64,000 nt of DNA from Toxorhynchites rutilus septentrionalis. Taxonomy: Eukaryota > Arthropoda > Insecta > Diptera > Culicidae. The stretch is from positions 101,160,904-101,224,903 of the forward strand of contig NC_073745.1 of the NCBI RefSeq assembly GCF_029784135.1. Reading direction: 5' to 3'. The notes below the pieces were generated by a model. The model ran no database searches. It worked only from the letters and a program-made list of their open reading frames with translations, and was not told the origin of the DNA. Positions 45,640-56,433 of this stretch are shown here, piece by piece; within the stretch, counting starts at the first letter, position 1, and every line of letters starts with the position of its first letter. The position numbers and the translations under genes are program-made.

Positions 45640-45885
45640 GGGTCTGTAATCACCCCCGAAATTTCTACGTTATGGGAAGGTACACGCGATATTGTAATAT
45701 GAACCGCTTGTCGACAACAATCTCGTTAGCTTGCTTCCGATCAGCCACGACAACACGCAGTTTGTTCGGTCTAACCTTGCTAATTTCGACCACGGAGGAA
45801 AAATTTTCTGTCAGATCTTTCATGATCTGAACGACGTTGAGCGATTTCCCGTTGGGTTTGGATAGACCTTTACACGAGGAGAGGA
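45640..45885 (-). pseudogene. Possible LINE ORF1 (gag-like) relic
   Basis: The minus frame reads KPNGKSLNVVQIMKDLTENF, EISKVRPNKLRVVVADRKQA and RFILQYRVYLP before stops. The pattern (a short RRM-like module ending RxYIPxxxVE) resembles the nucleic-acid-binding ORF1 of several insect LINE groups. It is short and isolated; assignment rests on motif resemblance alone. Confidence 0.45.
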
Positions 45886-45989
45886 GACAACTGAGGGGGA
45901 AGACGAGTTAGAGGGTTGAGTGGGAACTATGGCGATAGATGGGGGAAATGAGGTGGATGGTTGAAGAAGTTGTTGAGTCAGTTTTTAAT

Positions 45990-46920
45990 GACCTCTTTGT
46001 TATCGAAGGTAATGCCCTGCAAAGGGTTTGAAAGCGGGGTTCGTGCAAGGTTCGGAGAATACGGCGGATGGACCTCCCATTCGAGCTCTTGGAGTGCGGC
46101 TTGACTTGTGCAACGTGGGGCCTGGCGATGTCGTGGAGAAGTATGGTTTGATCATGACGAACAGGTCTCTAATCATGTCCGGCTTGTCTCTCGACTTTGG
46201 CGTATCTCCTAGAGTCACCCACTCATTTCTTTGCTTCATATTGAAGTATAGGTTTCATTTATCATCTCCCGTTACGATTCGGTACAATAAGGGTTGTTCT
46301 GGATTGCGTGTTGCTCGATGGCGGGCGAGGTGCTGACAAGCAATTTAAAGGCGACTTCCTTTGTGTTTTCGTTGAACTCGTGAGGCACCCAGGCTCTCTA
46401 TTTTTTCGGTAAATCCCATTGAATGAAGGTGATTGAGAATCGTTTTCTGATGGCAGTTCATTTTTTAGCCATTTCACGACTAGTTTGGCGATCGTTCTCT
46501 TTCAAAAGTGATTTGAGACGTTCTTCATCGAATTCAGAATGGGCGTGTCATCGACGTCAAAGTCGCCATTTTTTAACTTTATAAACCATTTCCATACTGT
46601 AGATCTTCTCCAGCCATTCTTTGTGTGGACACCGACTGGACAACATCGTTGCTGGACGAGCTGGACGGCGAGGAATCGAGTGCCTTTCTCAAGGCAAGAG
46701 GGTGGAGGTGGTAGCGCTTGAGTAGAGTAGAGTTTTCAAAGGGCCTTTCTCAAGGCTAGAGACGAATGAACTGCAAAAGTTTAAAGTCTCTATAATACAA
46801 TACCTTACCTTACCTTAGATCTTCTCCATACACGTCGAAAGTATTCGGGCTGCTTCGACATCTTTTCGACCTCGATGAAAAGCAAAGAAGAGCAGGTGTC
46901 GAAAATGTTGGTTTTGGCCT
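45990..46920 (-). pseudogene. Mariner transposase relic with inserted short retroposon
   Basis: Minus-strand broken frames give FHRGRKDVEAARILSTCMEK (N-terminal HTH), NGDFDVDDT, FDEERLKSLL, NHLHSMGFTEKIESLG, then VTGDDKWNLYFN (first catalytic D), HDIARPH (second D, N to I beside it), EWEVHPPYSPNLA (normally YSPDLAPSDY; the third D block is altered) and FDNKEVI. Many stops and shifts. The insertion 46614-46815 splits the N-terminal region. Confidence 0.85.
46614..46815 (+). mobile_element. Short retroposon (SINE-like), 202 bp with 13-bp TSD
   Basis: Bracketed by the 13-bp direct repeat TAGATCTTCTCCA at 46601-46613 and 46816-46828. It ends in a simple-repeat tail (ACAATACCTTACCTTACC) next to the right duplication, as in SINEs. 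The head has GGACAACATCGTTGCTGG, CGAGGAATCGAGTGCC and two CTTTCTCAAGGC boxes. I do not see a clear pol III A/B box pair, so its origin is open. Confidence 0.8.
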
Positions 46921-48179
46921 CCAGGGTATTTTATTTGTTACTCAAAAATAGTATTAACATAATTTTGTAGAGCAGAAAGAGTTCTATCAAACTCACGAAT
47001 ACTTCGAGCACTTACCCTTTGCAAAACAGCAAACAGATTGTTGTAAAACAAAATAAATATGAAAACGCTATGAACTTATTCCCCAACCCAATACTTTTGC
47101 CATGGCAAGTCGCATCGAATGTCCTAATGATTTTTCTTGCGAACATTTTATTTTTCGTTGCCAAGGCTCAAAATATAAATAGTAAATCTCGTATCTGGCT
47201 ATCTGGCTATCGTCACGTCTCTAATAAAACATCTATTCATATATATTATTGACTTTCAGCTCCCACTATACCTAATCTTAAATATGCGATAAAAAAAATC
47301 TCCGATCAATCCCAATAAAGTGAGATGATGATATCGAATGTGCGTGACTATTAGCGCAGAAAGTGCTTTCAATCAGGGCTTATTGGTTCGCATGTTTCGA
47401 GGAACAAGACATCCATTGAAGTAGGTGGGTAAGCTTTGTTGTCATCTCCCTCCCAATCGGATGGAGACCCTGAGAACGCTGTGAATGATACTGAAACTGA
47501 AACGAACTCCGGGTAAATAGTACTCTGGGGACAGTGACATTGTTTGCCCTTTCTTTACTAACAAATCGTGCAGATCCTTGTGGTAGAACAATTAACAATG
47601 AGTCGTGCTTCCAAACCAAACGATAATTGAATTCAGGAAACGAAATGGCGAAATAACACCCACAACGGATTTGTCTGGTGCAAATTAAACTGTCGTCCGT
47701 TTGGCCAGCTGCCCCGGTGAGAGCGATGATTGTTTATCCAGCAGAGTGAGTGCCCACCCGAAACGGAAGTGATGATTGATTTCCCAGCAAGATCGATGTC
47801 CGACAGCGAACGCCAATTTCATCGTTACGATTTCGGGATTGGGAAGTGACCGTGCTGGATCGTGAATATTGCAAACTGCTGTCGGTCAGAGCCGCGGAGA
47901 ATGACTGAATGGTGGATGTGCATATTTAATTTTCCCGTTGGGCTACCAACACCTGCTGATTCTCGGGTTGTGCAAATAGATTGGCTCTTGTTTGGGAAAG
48001 GGAAATGTTTCGCTTTGGTTGTAGTGAAACTACTGGAAGTGCCGTCATTATTGATATACATTGGTGATGGCAGTATCCACCAGTGGTGTAGCGTTTTGGT
48101 TCCACTATTTCCAATGTTCACAATAGTTAGAATTGTATAGTTTGGATGGGATTCTGTGATAACTTATATGTATTATAAA
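46921..48179. other. Apparently single-copy, non-coding
   Basis: 47650-48110 is more GC-balanced than average, with overlapping 92-98-codon frames on both strands, but none shows family motifs. No exon called. Confidence 0.4.
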
Positions 48180-48410
48180 ACTTAAAAATTTCGAAGATTA
48201 TTTGGTCAAATAGCGTGTTGAAACCATTGTAAATATAGAAAAATCTAACTTTCTTACTATTTACTGACGACATTTAATGATTAAAATGAATTTAAATAGA
48301 AATTAATATTAATAATCACGATCTAATCTCGCTTTTAAGTGCGTAGAAATACAAACATCATAAATTTTGTGTCGCATGAGCCAATGCAGCTTTGCTTAGC
48401 TTCTACAAAT
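48180..48410. repeat. Dispersed repeat, GCGTGTTGAAACCATCGT family
   Basis: AGCGTGTTGAAACCATTGTA, CTTACTATTTACTGACGAC and GCATGAGCC..CAGCTTTGC follow the same order as 21065-21360. Confidence 0.7.
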
Positions 48411-49420
48411 AAATTTATCAATTATATACTGGAGGTTGATACCAGGATAAAACTTTACACATAGTTTTTCATGTTGAATCGCATATAGATTCTATTTTCC
48501 ATATTGCTTTCCCAAAATGGTTACGATTTCACAAAGTACAGGTCGGATTCGATTATCCGGAGTATTGATTTGTTTTTCACTCCGGATAATCGAGTCAAAA
48601 CAATTTTTTTTCTTTATTTGTTTTTTTTTTGCATGTATATTTCGTTTTTTGAAAATAAAAGAGGAATTTGATTTTTGATTCATCCCCTTAAAGTCAGAAA
48701 ACACCTTTCTCACATGAAAAAAAATAATTTATCCAGATTCTCTCAGGAGGTAATAGACGATCATATTAAATGAAAAAATCCTCCTACGCATATGATCGAA
48801 TTTCAACAATGACAGAGTTACATAACTTTTTTTTGTTTCGGACTCTGTTGCATCAAACTGCCTCTACATTAAAAAGCACGCTACAGAAGACGATTCTGAT
48901 ACTTTCATTTGAAAGATGAGAAAATTTAGTACAGAATATGGTAGTGGAACAACTAAATTAGTGAATTTTAATAACATTTTGGAAGTGAAACAATTAAAAG
49001 TTAATAATTTTTAATGTGTTATTATTAATTTTATCCTAAAAATTTATATTAAACTAAATTGTTTCTATCAATTAAAATGAAGTCCTTTAACCGCTCCACA
49101 ATTTGTTCTTTGACGCACAACTTCTATCTTTCTTAATTTGGCTGCAATATCGATATGAACAATTCCTGGTGAAAATTCAAGCAAAATCTTCAAAAATCAC
49201 GATTTTTACTCCACTGTACATGTAATAGCCACTTAAACTTCGCCTTAACGTTGAAAGGTTATATTTCTTCATGAAATAAGCCATATTTGAAATATAAAAA
49301 AAAATCCAAAATGAATATAAATCGAGTCCAAAATTGTATATAATCGAGTCCGACTTGTACTGTATTCTATTAGTCAAATTATTTCATTTGATACCAATAT
49401 TGAGGGGATTGCAAAAAATA

Positions 49421-49798
49421 CAGGGTGCGGCAGCATAACTTCCCTTTATAAAATGCGCGCCATTCAGTTAGTTGATGTCATAGCGGAGCGCTAGTGGTCT
49501 CATTCAAGAGGGAATACTGTAAAGTTTTGCCCCGATACGGTTCAGTCGCCATCATGCGTTGGAATAGTGAGAAGCGTGCCTTTGCCGTTGAGGTTTACTT
49601 TTCAAGCGGATGTTCGGTTATTGCAACACAGCGTGCTTTTCGGAATCGCTTTAATTTAGCCCCGTTGGCTCCCGTCCCAGGCCGCAAATCAATGGGGGAC
49701 GTCACCTAACAAATTTGATCTTCAAAATAAATATTTTCCGATGCATACAATAGTTTTTATTGAGTTCTGAAAAAGGGAAGTTATGCTGCCGCACCCTG
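49421..49798 (+). mobile_element. Internally deleted Tc1/mariner-superfamily MITE, 378 bp
   Basis: TIRs of at least 27 bp are identical (CAGGGTGCGGCAGCATAACT, then TCCCTTT; inverted at the right), with TA at 49419-49420 and 49799-49800. The interior keeps the transposase N-terminus and a piece of its C-terminus, showing derivation by central deletion from an autonomous element. Confidence 0.93.
49553..49711 (+). pseudogene. Transposase N-terminal remnant in MITE
   Basis: Starts MRWNSEKRAFAVEVYFSSG, then SVIATQRAFRNRFNL and PVPGRKS, the N-terminal helix-turn-helix region of insect transposases whose C-terminal parts look like the relic at 33425-34020. After PGRKS the deletion joins out of frame to the C-terminal GRHLTNLIFK-type segment, so only ~46 native residues remain before a stop at 49709. 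Confidence 0.85.
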
Positions 49799-50069
49799 TA
49801 CATAGTCAAGCCCTTTCATTTGATACCCATATTGATGGGGCTGTGAAAAAAATATATATGGCGCCATCTTGCGGTGGCGGCCATTTTGGATTTGCATTAA
49901 TAACTGTGTTCTACTAGCCAAGCCCTTTCATTTGATATCCATATTGATGGGGTTCTGAGAAAATGTAAAATCTGCCATTTTGTAGTGGCCGCCATCTTGG
50001 ATTTGCATTTTTCATAAATAACTGTGTTCTACTAGTCAAGCCTTTTCGTTTGATACCCATATTGACGGG

Positions 50070-50524
50070 TGTCCGTTACGGACCTTCCGTTGTCCGATCA
50101 CGGATCCTCGTCTTGAAGCGACGGTATCGGGGGAGAATTCTCGGTGGTGGGACAGCGACTGATGCTGTATCAACTTGCTGGTGTGAGGCGGGGAATTCCG
50201 AACGGTGGGGCAGCACCTCAGACTGCAACGGTGAGCGGTGAAGCGGTGAAACGGTAGAAAACTTTACTGAAACTCTTCGAGCCTTGACAAAGGCTTTTGT
50301 TCGGGGTCGGCTCAACACTGCAGAGAAAGACTCGTGGCACTATAACAATTCACTATTTATTTCGACTGTTTTATACAGAGTTTGGAAAGGAAATGAATAT
50401 TTTGCGGCAAGTGTACCCGTATTTATATCACTCGTTGGGTAGCGGTTGCTACTGTCAAACTGATTTGATGTGATACTGCTGATCTCGGCTTGTTGACTCC
50501 ACCCATATTACGTTGGACGCAACA
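50070..50524. mobile_element. Solo LTR candidate, 455 bp
   Basis: TGTCCGTTACGGAC.. to ..GGACGCAACA (TG..CA ends). The flanking pentamers ACGGG (50065-50069) and ATGGG (50525-50529) differ by one base; the interrupted tandem unit normally reads GATGGGG, so the left copy has mutated. It is GC-rich against its surroundings, and no PBS or gag/pol is next to it. LTR length and 5-bp duplication fit BEL/Pao or gypsy. Confidence 0.75.
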
Positions 50525-51203
50525 ATGGGGTTCCGAGAAAATATGTAATCCGCCATTTTGTAGTGGCCGCCATCTTGAATTTGCATTTTTCATAAAAAAA
50601 TGGATTCTACTAGTCAATCCCTTTCTTTTGATACCCATATTAGATATTCAATATAGAATTATTATACAAAATATTCAAAATTTCCGCTAATTAAAAATAA
50701 AATACTCCGGATAATCGAATCCCGGAGATTCGAGTCTCCAGATAATAGAGTCCGACCTGTATTAAAATTTCATAAATTTTCAAAAAACCACATCTCCATT
50801 TTGGTGAGTCCGACACGGTTCCATTATACGTCAAACTCTGTTAACCCTCCTGTACTCGCGTGCAAAATCATAACACGTATACTCGCGCACGGTGTCACAG
50901 ACCGAAAAATGAACTTCTCTGTAATGTTGCCATTGTGTATTTTTCAGGCTTTATTGGCATTTATTCTAAGAAGAGGGTATGATTAAATGAAAAAACTCAA
51001 AAAAATACGTTTTCTTCGTCTTTATTATGTTTTAATAGTCATCTAATTCAGCCTCCTCAAAATAGAGTAATTTTTGATACTCCAACACAAATAACGGAAT
51101 TCGAATTTTTCACTCTTATTAATTAAAAGTAAGCAACTGAATATAATTCATGGAAGTATAAAGAGCAATAATATAACATAAAAACGTATTAATCGATTGT
51201 GGT

Positions 51204-51555
51204 TTAATTGGAGTAAGAATCAGAACATAGCATAACTGCATGCTCGAAACAAACATATTTTTTACATTTAATGCAGTTGTTGCGTGTTTTTCAGATCTTT
51301 TATCGAAGAGAAGAATGTATACCGACCTTCTAGATAATCACCAGATGATAAAGGTTCTGGAATATAAAATTTGCATATTTCTAATATTCTTTGTCTCTGT
51401 GTTTTTTGTAAACTAAGAATTAAAGCCTTTTTATGGATAGGGCATAAAAAGACGATATAAAAGGATTTGTAGGAACTTCCTTTTCTATCTCTTGTTTTCT
51501 TGTTGTAAAAAATATCCCCGAAACTGTAACTGTTAAAAATTACCCAAATTACCAT
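51204..51555 (-). pseudogene. piggyBac transposase C-terminal relic
   Basis: The minus frame 51555-51268 ends after IPEPLSSGDYLEGRYTFF. Shifting one base near 51280, it continues KTRNNCIKCKKYVCFEHAV..LC and stops at 51204. The spacing C-x2-C-x4-C-x2-H-x4-C matches the cysteine-rich domain at the C-terminus of piggyBac transposases, which binds the element ends. The catalytic DDD core is missing, partly replaced by the mariner insertion side. Confidence 0.75.
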
Positions 51556-51731
51556 AAGTCACCGATTAGTTTATAGTTTACTGTTTACAATCCTTCCACA
51601 AGTGGAATTGTTTCACAAGTGTGTGTGTATATGTATGACCATTCTATACGAAATTATACGAAAGTCAAACATTTATATTTTGCTTTTGAACGTATGAATC
51701 TAATGAGGAATATATCGACGAATAGTTAATA

Positions 51732-52330
51732 TTAGGCTGTCCAAAAGTCCTGCGGTATTTCCGCGAGGGGTCGTTGTAAGCGCGTAGTTCTAGTTGTGTT
51801 CATTGTATCGAGTCATACTATAGCTTGTTGGAAAGGTATTTTTGCGCGCTATAATATAGTCCTTGACAGTGTTTTGTTTGGTTAAGTCGTTCGTGAGTTA
51901 TAGTGTCGCAAATATGGAGCAAAATAAAGAGAAAATCCGACATATTTTACAGTACTACTATGACAAAGGCAAAAATGCATCTCAAGCTGACGCGCCGGAA
52001 GCTCCGGGAGCTCGGATGGGAGGTTCTTTTGCATCCGCCGTATAGTCCGTACCTTGCACCAAGTGACTACCACCTGTTTTTGTCCATGGCGAACGAGCTA
52101 GGTAGTCAGAAGTTAGCCACAAAAGAGGCCTGTGAAAATTGGCTATCCGAGTTTTTTGTCAATAAGGAAGCGAGCTTCTATAACAGGGGTATTATGAAGT
52201 TGGCATCTCGTTGGGAACAAGTCATCGAACAAAACGGCGCATATTTGACTTAAAACAGATGATTGTAACTAATTTTATGAACAAATGAAAATTCAAAAAA
52301 AAATACCACAGGACTTTTTTGACAGCCTAA
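51732..52330 (+). mobile_element. Internally deleted mariner (derivative of the 11116 family)
   Basis: Left TTAGGCTGTCCAAAAGTCCT, right ..GGACTTTTTTGACAGCCTAA, TA on both sides (51730-51731, 52331-52332). It is near-identical to both ends of the intact copy, but ~686 bp are missing: the sequence jumps from CTCAAGCTG (11375 of the intact copy) to ACGCGCCGGAAGCTCC (12062). The two intact breakpoints share TG. Confidence 0.95.
51914..52253 (+). pseudogene. Mariner transposase with central deletion and frameshift
   Basis: Starts MEQNKEKIRHILQYYYDK as in the intact copy. It runs ~26 codons, then joins out of frame to the C-terminal segment (RELGWEVLLHPPYSPYLAPS, ending EQNGAYLT). The first two catalytic Asp are deleted; YSPDLAP has become YSPYLAP. 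It cannot make transposase but keeps both TIRs, so it could be moved in trans. Confidence 0.93.
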
Positions 52331-52562
52331 TATATGGATCCGTTCAATCCAGTTACATAAAGGACTGGAATCAAATAAGAATAGTCCGGTAATGATCTTA
52401 TGCATTATATTCAATAAATATTCCACGCCACTAACATTAATTTATACATTTCATTCAACAATATTCTAGAATATGAAAAAAAAACACTTGTCCATATTTT
52501 CTGAGAAATGAACGAATTATTGATTTCTCGGTCCGACAGACCAATGCGCGAGTATAGGAGTG

Positions 52563-52984
52563 TTAAATTAGAAGTGTTTTCCAACGAAAATATGCAAAAA
52601 AATTGAAGGGGGAATGTTTTGAGTTTTGATAAAACCTTAGAATATTAAATTCAATTTTTGAGTAACATTTTTTGACAGTGCATTTGAAATGTAATTTTTT
52701 TTTATTAATAGTTCGTTAATTTTCCATCAAGTTTTTGGAACATTATATTTTAATCAGACATCTGGATTTCAGGTTACAATTTCATGAAAAAAAAATCAAT
52801 GATTTTGGACACACCATTTCAAAAATCAGGTGTAATTTCAATTGGTCAAGCTTCTATCATGAGTACCAAGCTTTAAAAAGATCGGAGAGGGTCGGGTTTA
52901 AAATTGCTGTTTTTGGTCGATTTGGCGTGGGTTTATTCGAAAATACCTTTACACAATCCTTGTAAAAGGTATTTATTTTGTACT

Positions 52985-53017
<33 letters not shown>

Positions 53018-54784
53018 TGCTTCTCACTTGATGAACGCTTGCTTGTTACTTGTTTATCTCTTGGTTGCGTCTTATATACCAACATGGGTACTTGAAACAA
53101 CTATTAGATACGTTTCCGTTTGAGCATAAAAATATACCACCGTGCATACTTGTAGAAAACATCAGGTGTTAGATAACTGGGGAATGTTACTCCTCTACTC
53201 AACGAGTTTTTATTTTCAATCTGAACATATACCTTCCAGAACAACTAACCAAATCTTCAGAATTACCCTAAAACTCAAACTAGATAGATTCGTATATTAA
53301 ACAACAACCTCTGATCCGAACCGAGTGCATTTCTAGCCAATGAGCTCGGTTTTTGTTGTTGCTCTTCAATCTTTTTCCTCAAAATTTCATCGTTTTTTCT
53401 ATGATTCTCCCCATTTTCTTACTTCATGGGTGTTTCGCTGAGTTTCGTAACCAAAAACATTACATTTTGTTACTCTTAGCATATTGGAATAATCCATTCC
53501 GTCCAGGAAACGCCCGAAACAGCACTAATTTTATATAGCACACATCCGACCGAAGAAGTCAATGTCAGAAACTGCCTTAAACTTTCCAAGAAACGCTACA
53601 AATTTAAACTCCATCCGCGGAGACGCCTCATCCATCACGAAACGGTGAAGGAGAAAAAAAGCTCTATGTTGATAGAGGTTAATCAGCAGGATTAATACCG
53701 AGTCCCTGTCTGCCATTCTTTCCCGACGAAGGTTGGATCACTTTCAAGATTCTTTCCCTCCGCCACAAATTGCTACAGATCCCGTGAAAAATTTTCAACA
53801 AACAATTTGGCGGCAGGCAGCGGAAACAGGAGAAAAAAACGCCATGAGACAGCGAGTGAATTGGTTGCTATCAGCAAGAGTATTTCCAAACATTTTTTAT
53901 CGTTTGCCCCGGGGTAAGCAAAGAAACGACACGGAGTCGCTATCGGATGATAAATTAGGTGGCCACTGTGAGTGCGTTAGGACTGGGTTTTTTTCCTACT
54001 TGTTTGTTTCCTTCTGAGACTGAAGTTGTTCGTTCTGCCTCATTGGATTTCTGTGCTCTACACAAATTGCTTCTGTGAACGTCAACCGCGAGCTTTTCGA
54101 GAATCAATTTAAGTTTTCAGCAGCTCTTCATTTTGCATTATTTTTGTAATCCATTGTTGTTTCAATTTCAAATGACAGTTGGAACGGGAAAGGAAACAAT
54201 ATGGTATTCTTTTTTTATCGTATACCGAAGGGCCAACATCATTGATAATAGTAGCATATCCGTTTCCTGTGCTGACGTTCCTCACAAGGGGGAAGAAATG
54301 AAATGATGAGAAAAGAACTTACATAATGACCGAGTTGATAGACCACAGAGGGAAAAACTTTTCTAATGAGGTTGTACGGGACAGCCAGCTGTTCGTGCAA
54401 AAGAGGGTTCACTTATTGATATAACTAAGGCAGGCAGGGCAAGATGGTGATGGTGGTTTTTTTTTTGTATGAGCAGCTTGGAACAATGTTAGGATTTTTG
54501 TGGTTATGTATCGTATCATTTTCGCAAACTCTAGCGCACGAAGAAGCGCTTCGACGATTAATGATTTCAAGAGCACTTGTTTTGTCTACATTTAATAGCG
54601 ACGAAAAAAAGCTGAGTAGGGAAATGGAAAACTATCTTATTTAAAAGCAATCCCTCGTATTCAGCCATCTATTGTCCAGATTGAATTTGAAATTGAATTC
54701 CTAGGAAACCATCAAGATTTTAGATGCAAAATTTAAAAACAATCTTAATAGTTTATAACAGTTTGATACAAATTTTTATTTACA
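52563..54784. other. Apparently single-copy, non-coding, with CT microsatellite
   Basis: A CT/TCTC microsatellite lies at about 52985-53018. The rest has no recognised exon or element. The 94-codon frame at 53733-54017 (+) carries no motif. Confidence 0.45.
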
Positions 54785-55610
54785 ATGATACTACATCCAT
54801 TGAAGACTTCCGGCTACACTGATTTTTGTCAAGTCCTGCTCCACCTGGTCCAACCATCTCGCTCGCTGGGCTCCTCTGCTTCTTGTTCCTACCGGATTCG
54901 ATGTGAACACCATCTTTGCAGGGCTGCTGTCCGGCAATCTTTCAATATACCCTACCCATCGCACTCGTCCATCCTTGGCGACTTTATGGATGCTGGGCTC
55001 GCCGTAGAGTTGCGCCTATTCGTGGTTCATTCTCTCTCTCTCCATGCTTCGTTTTCCAGTACAGCACCGTATATTGTTCTGAGCACTCGGCCTTCGAAAA
55101 CACCAAGTGCTTGAGAGTCCTCTTTGAACATTGTCCATGCTTCTTTCCCATAGAGAACAACTGGTCGATTAAGGTATTTGTACATGGTACACTTCGTACG
55201 GGGTCGAAGTTTGTTGGACCTTAAGGATTTGCGGTGCCCATTGTTGTCAGTTTCTATCAACAAGCCAGGGTAGACAAATTCCTCTACCACCTCGAGTTCG
55301 TCGTCGTCGATCACAATACTACTGTCAAGAAGAATTATGTTATGGTCAGTCCCTCCTGCTAGCATATATTTAGTCTTATTTGCATTGATCCCCAACCCAA
55401 TCAGCCCTGTTTCAGCCGGGTGTACAAATCCACTACCGCCGCATGTGTTCTTCCGATTATATCCAAGCCGTCGGCGAAGCAGACAAAGTGATTAGACTTG
55501 TTGCAAATCATGCCCCGCATGTTGAAGCCCGCTCTCTGCATAACACCTTCCAGCGCCACGTTGAAGAGCAGACAGGAGACTTCATCGCCCTGTTGAAGTC
55601 CCCTGTGAGC
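54785..55610 (-). pseudogene. LINE reverse transcriptase relic (RTE-like C-terminal half)
   Basis: From 55610 leftward: NMRGMIC, a catalytic box reading CFADGLDIIGRT (normally FADD; the second D is G), then INANKTKYMLAGG, VVEEFVYPGLLI, VVLYGKEAWTM, ALGVFEGRVLRTIYG and, after a shift, NEYAQLYGEPSIHKVAKDGR, VRWVGYIERLPDSSPAK, GAQRARWLDQVEQDL. This is the standard RT-thumb-to-C-terminus order of RTE-type and related LINEs. Frameshifts near 55020 and 55400 and the lost Asp make it dead. Confidence 0.88.
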
Positions 55611-55764
55611 AGAATTACAAATAATATTTAAAAAAAAATGGAAGATGGATTGCTCCTCAAAAAACTGGAACAGAACTGGATCTTGTGAAACCGTTTTATT
55701 TTAAGAAGTTCAGCGTTGATTTGTTAAAATTTCCTTTTTTACTTATTCCAAAGCTTGAGAAAAA

Positions 55765-56056
55765 ATTCGAGGGGTTGTATACGAGAGACGACCGCTTAGG
55801 ACGCAGGACTACACAATCTTTTTTTTTAAATTTGTTGGTTTATCATTTTGGATATTATTTACGAATACGTCGAAATTTTATAAATAACTCTTTAGTAAAA
55901 AGTTCAGGGGACCCTGAAAAGGTTTAATGGCTTGCGTGGTTTTGTAGACTCATTCCGAGAAGCAACGATTCTTTCTTGCATTTGCGAGAAAAATACACAA
56001 ATTGGTCATATGTAGCAATTTGTTTCTTTATATCAATGCACGCATTGCACTGAGTA
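55765..56056 (+). mobile_element. A-end of the A/B element family
   Basis: GAGGGGTTGTATACGAGAGA, GACCGCTTAGGACGCAGGAC, then TTTGTTGGTTTATCATTTTG and GCATTGCACTGAGTA. Direct counterpart of 26295 and inverse of 42415-42725. The B-end is not seen downstream. Confidence 0.7.
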
Positions 56057-56404
56057 TTTAACGAGTACACGAATAATGATTATTACTATGTTGACAGCTG
56101 GATGCGTAGATGCTGTCTAACAATAGGTACCTTGCTGGTGGTATCGGTTCTGAGCAATGGGGTGTTGCAGAACGAATTCCAATGAATATTTTGAATCTGG
56201 ACATAGATTCATAGATTGGGACAATACCTAAAGCATTACATTGTGTCATATGGCTGTAATTTTCCAACGAAATCAAATATCGAAAAATCTTTATAGGGCA
56301 ACATTTCTGAGGGCATAATCTTCCCAAAAATGCAATAAACAAAAATTCGACTTTTTCGATCTTCCAGAACAGGGTCCCCCTTAATTGATCATTCCTCCTC
56401 GGTC
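56057..56404. other. No recognisable feature
   Basis: A 94-codon minus frame has no motif; no element end before 56405. Confidence 0.35.
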
Positions 56405-56433
56405 TGTTAGACCTATGCGCGAGTATAAGAAGG
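56405..56433 (-). mobile_element. piggyBac-like right end (solitary)
   Basis: ATGCGCGAGTATAAGAAGG then TTAA (56434-56437) matches the right end of 50845-52562. No partner left end nearby. Confidence 0.6.

Larger units (their letters stand above)
49371..50645. repeat. ~115-bp tandem repeat, interrupted twice
   Basis: The unit CTACTAGTCAAGCCCTTTCA, TTTGATACCCATATTGATGG and GCCATTTTGTAGTGGCCGCC, CATCTTGGATTTGC is seen at about 49371 (broken), 49804, 49913, 50031 and 50530-50640. The MITE 49421-49798 and the solo LTR 50070-50524 both sit within units right after ATATTGA(T/C)GGG. Confidence 0.85.
48539..50759. mobile_element. pogo-like composite, 2.2 kb
   Basis: Left end CAGGTCGGATTCGATTATCC, then GGAGTA, and a second ACTCCGGATAATCGAGTC copy. 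The right end is the inverse (..GAGTCCGACCTG), with ACTCCGGATAATCGAATC inside. TA flanks lie at 48537-48538 and 50760-50761. It contains a tandem-repeat block (49371-50645), a MITE (49421-49798) and a solo LTR (50070-50524). No transposase was recognised, so it is probably non-autonomous. Confidence 0.75.
50845..52562 (-). mobile_element. piggyBac-like element, decayed, with mariner insert
   Basis: TTAA at 50841-50844 and 52563-52566. The left end CCCTCCTGTACTCGCG and right end CGCGAGTATAGGAGTG are inverted, with a second internal CGTATACTCGCGC at the left. A minus-strand transposase tail lies inside (51204-51555). The mariner derivative 51732-52330 was inserted later. Related ends are at 35467 and 56405-56433. 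Confidence 0.88.
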
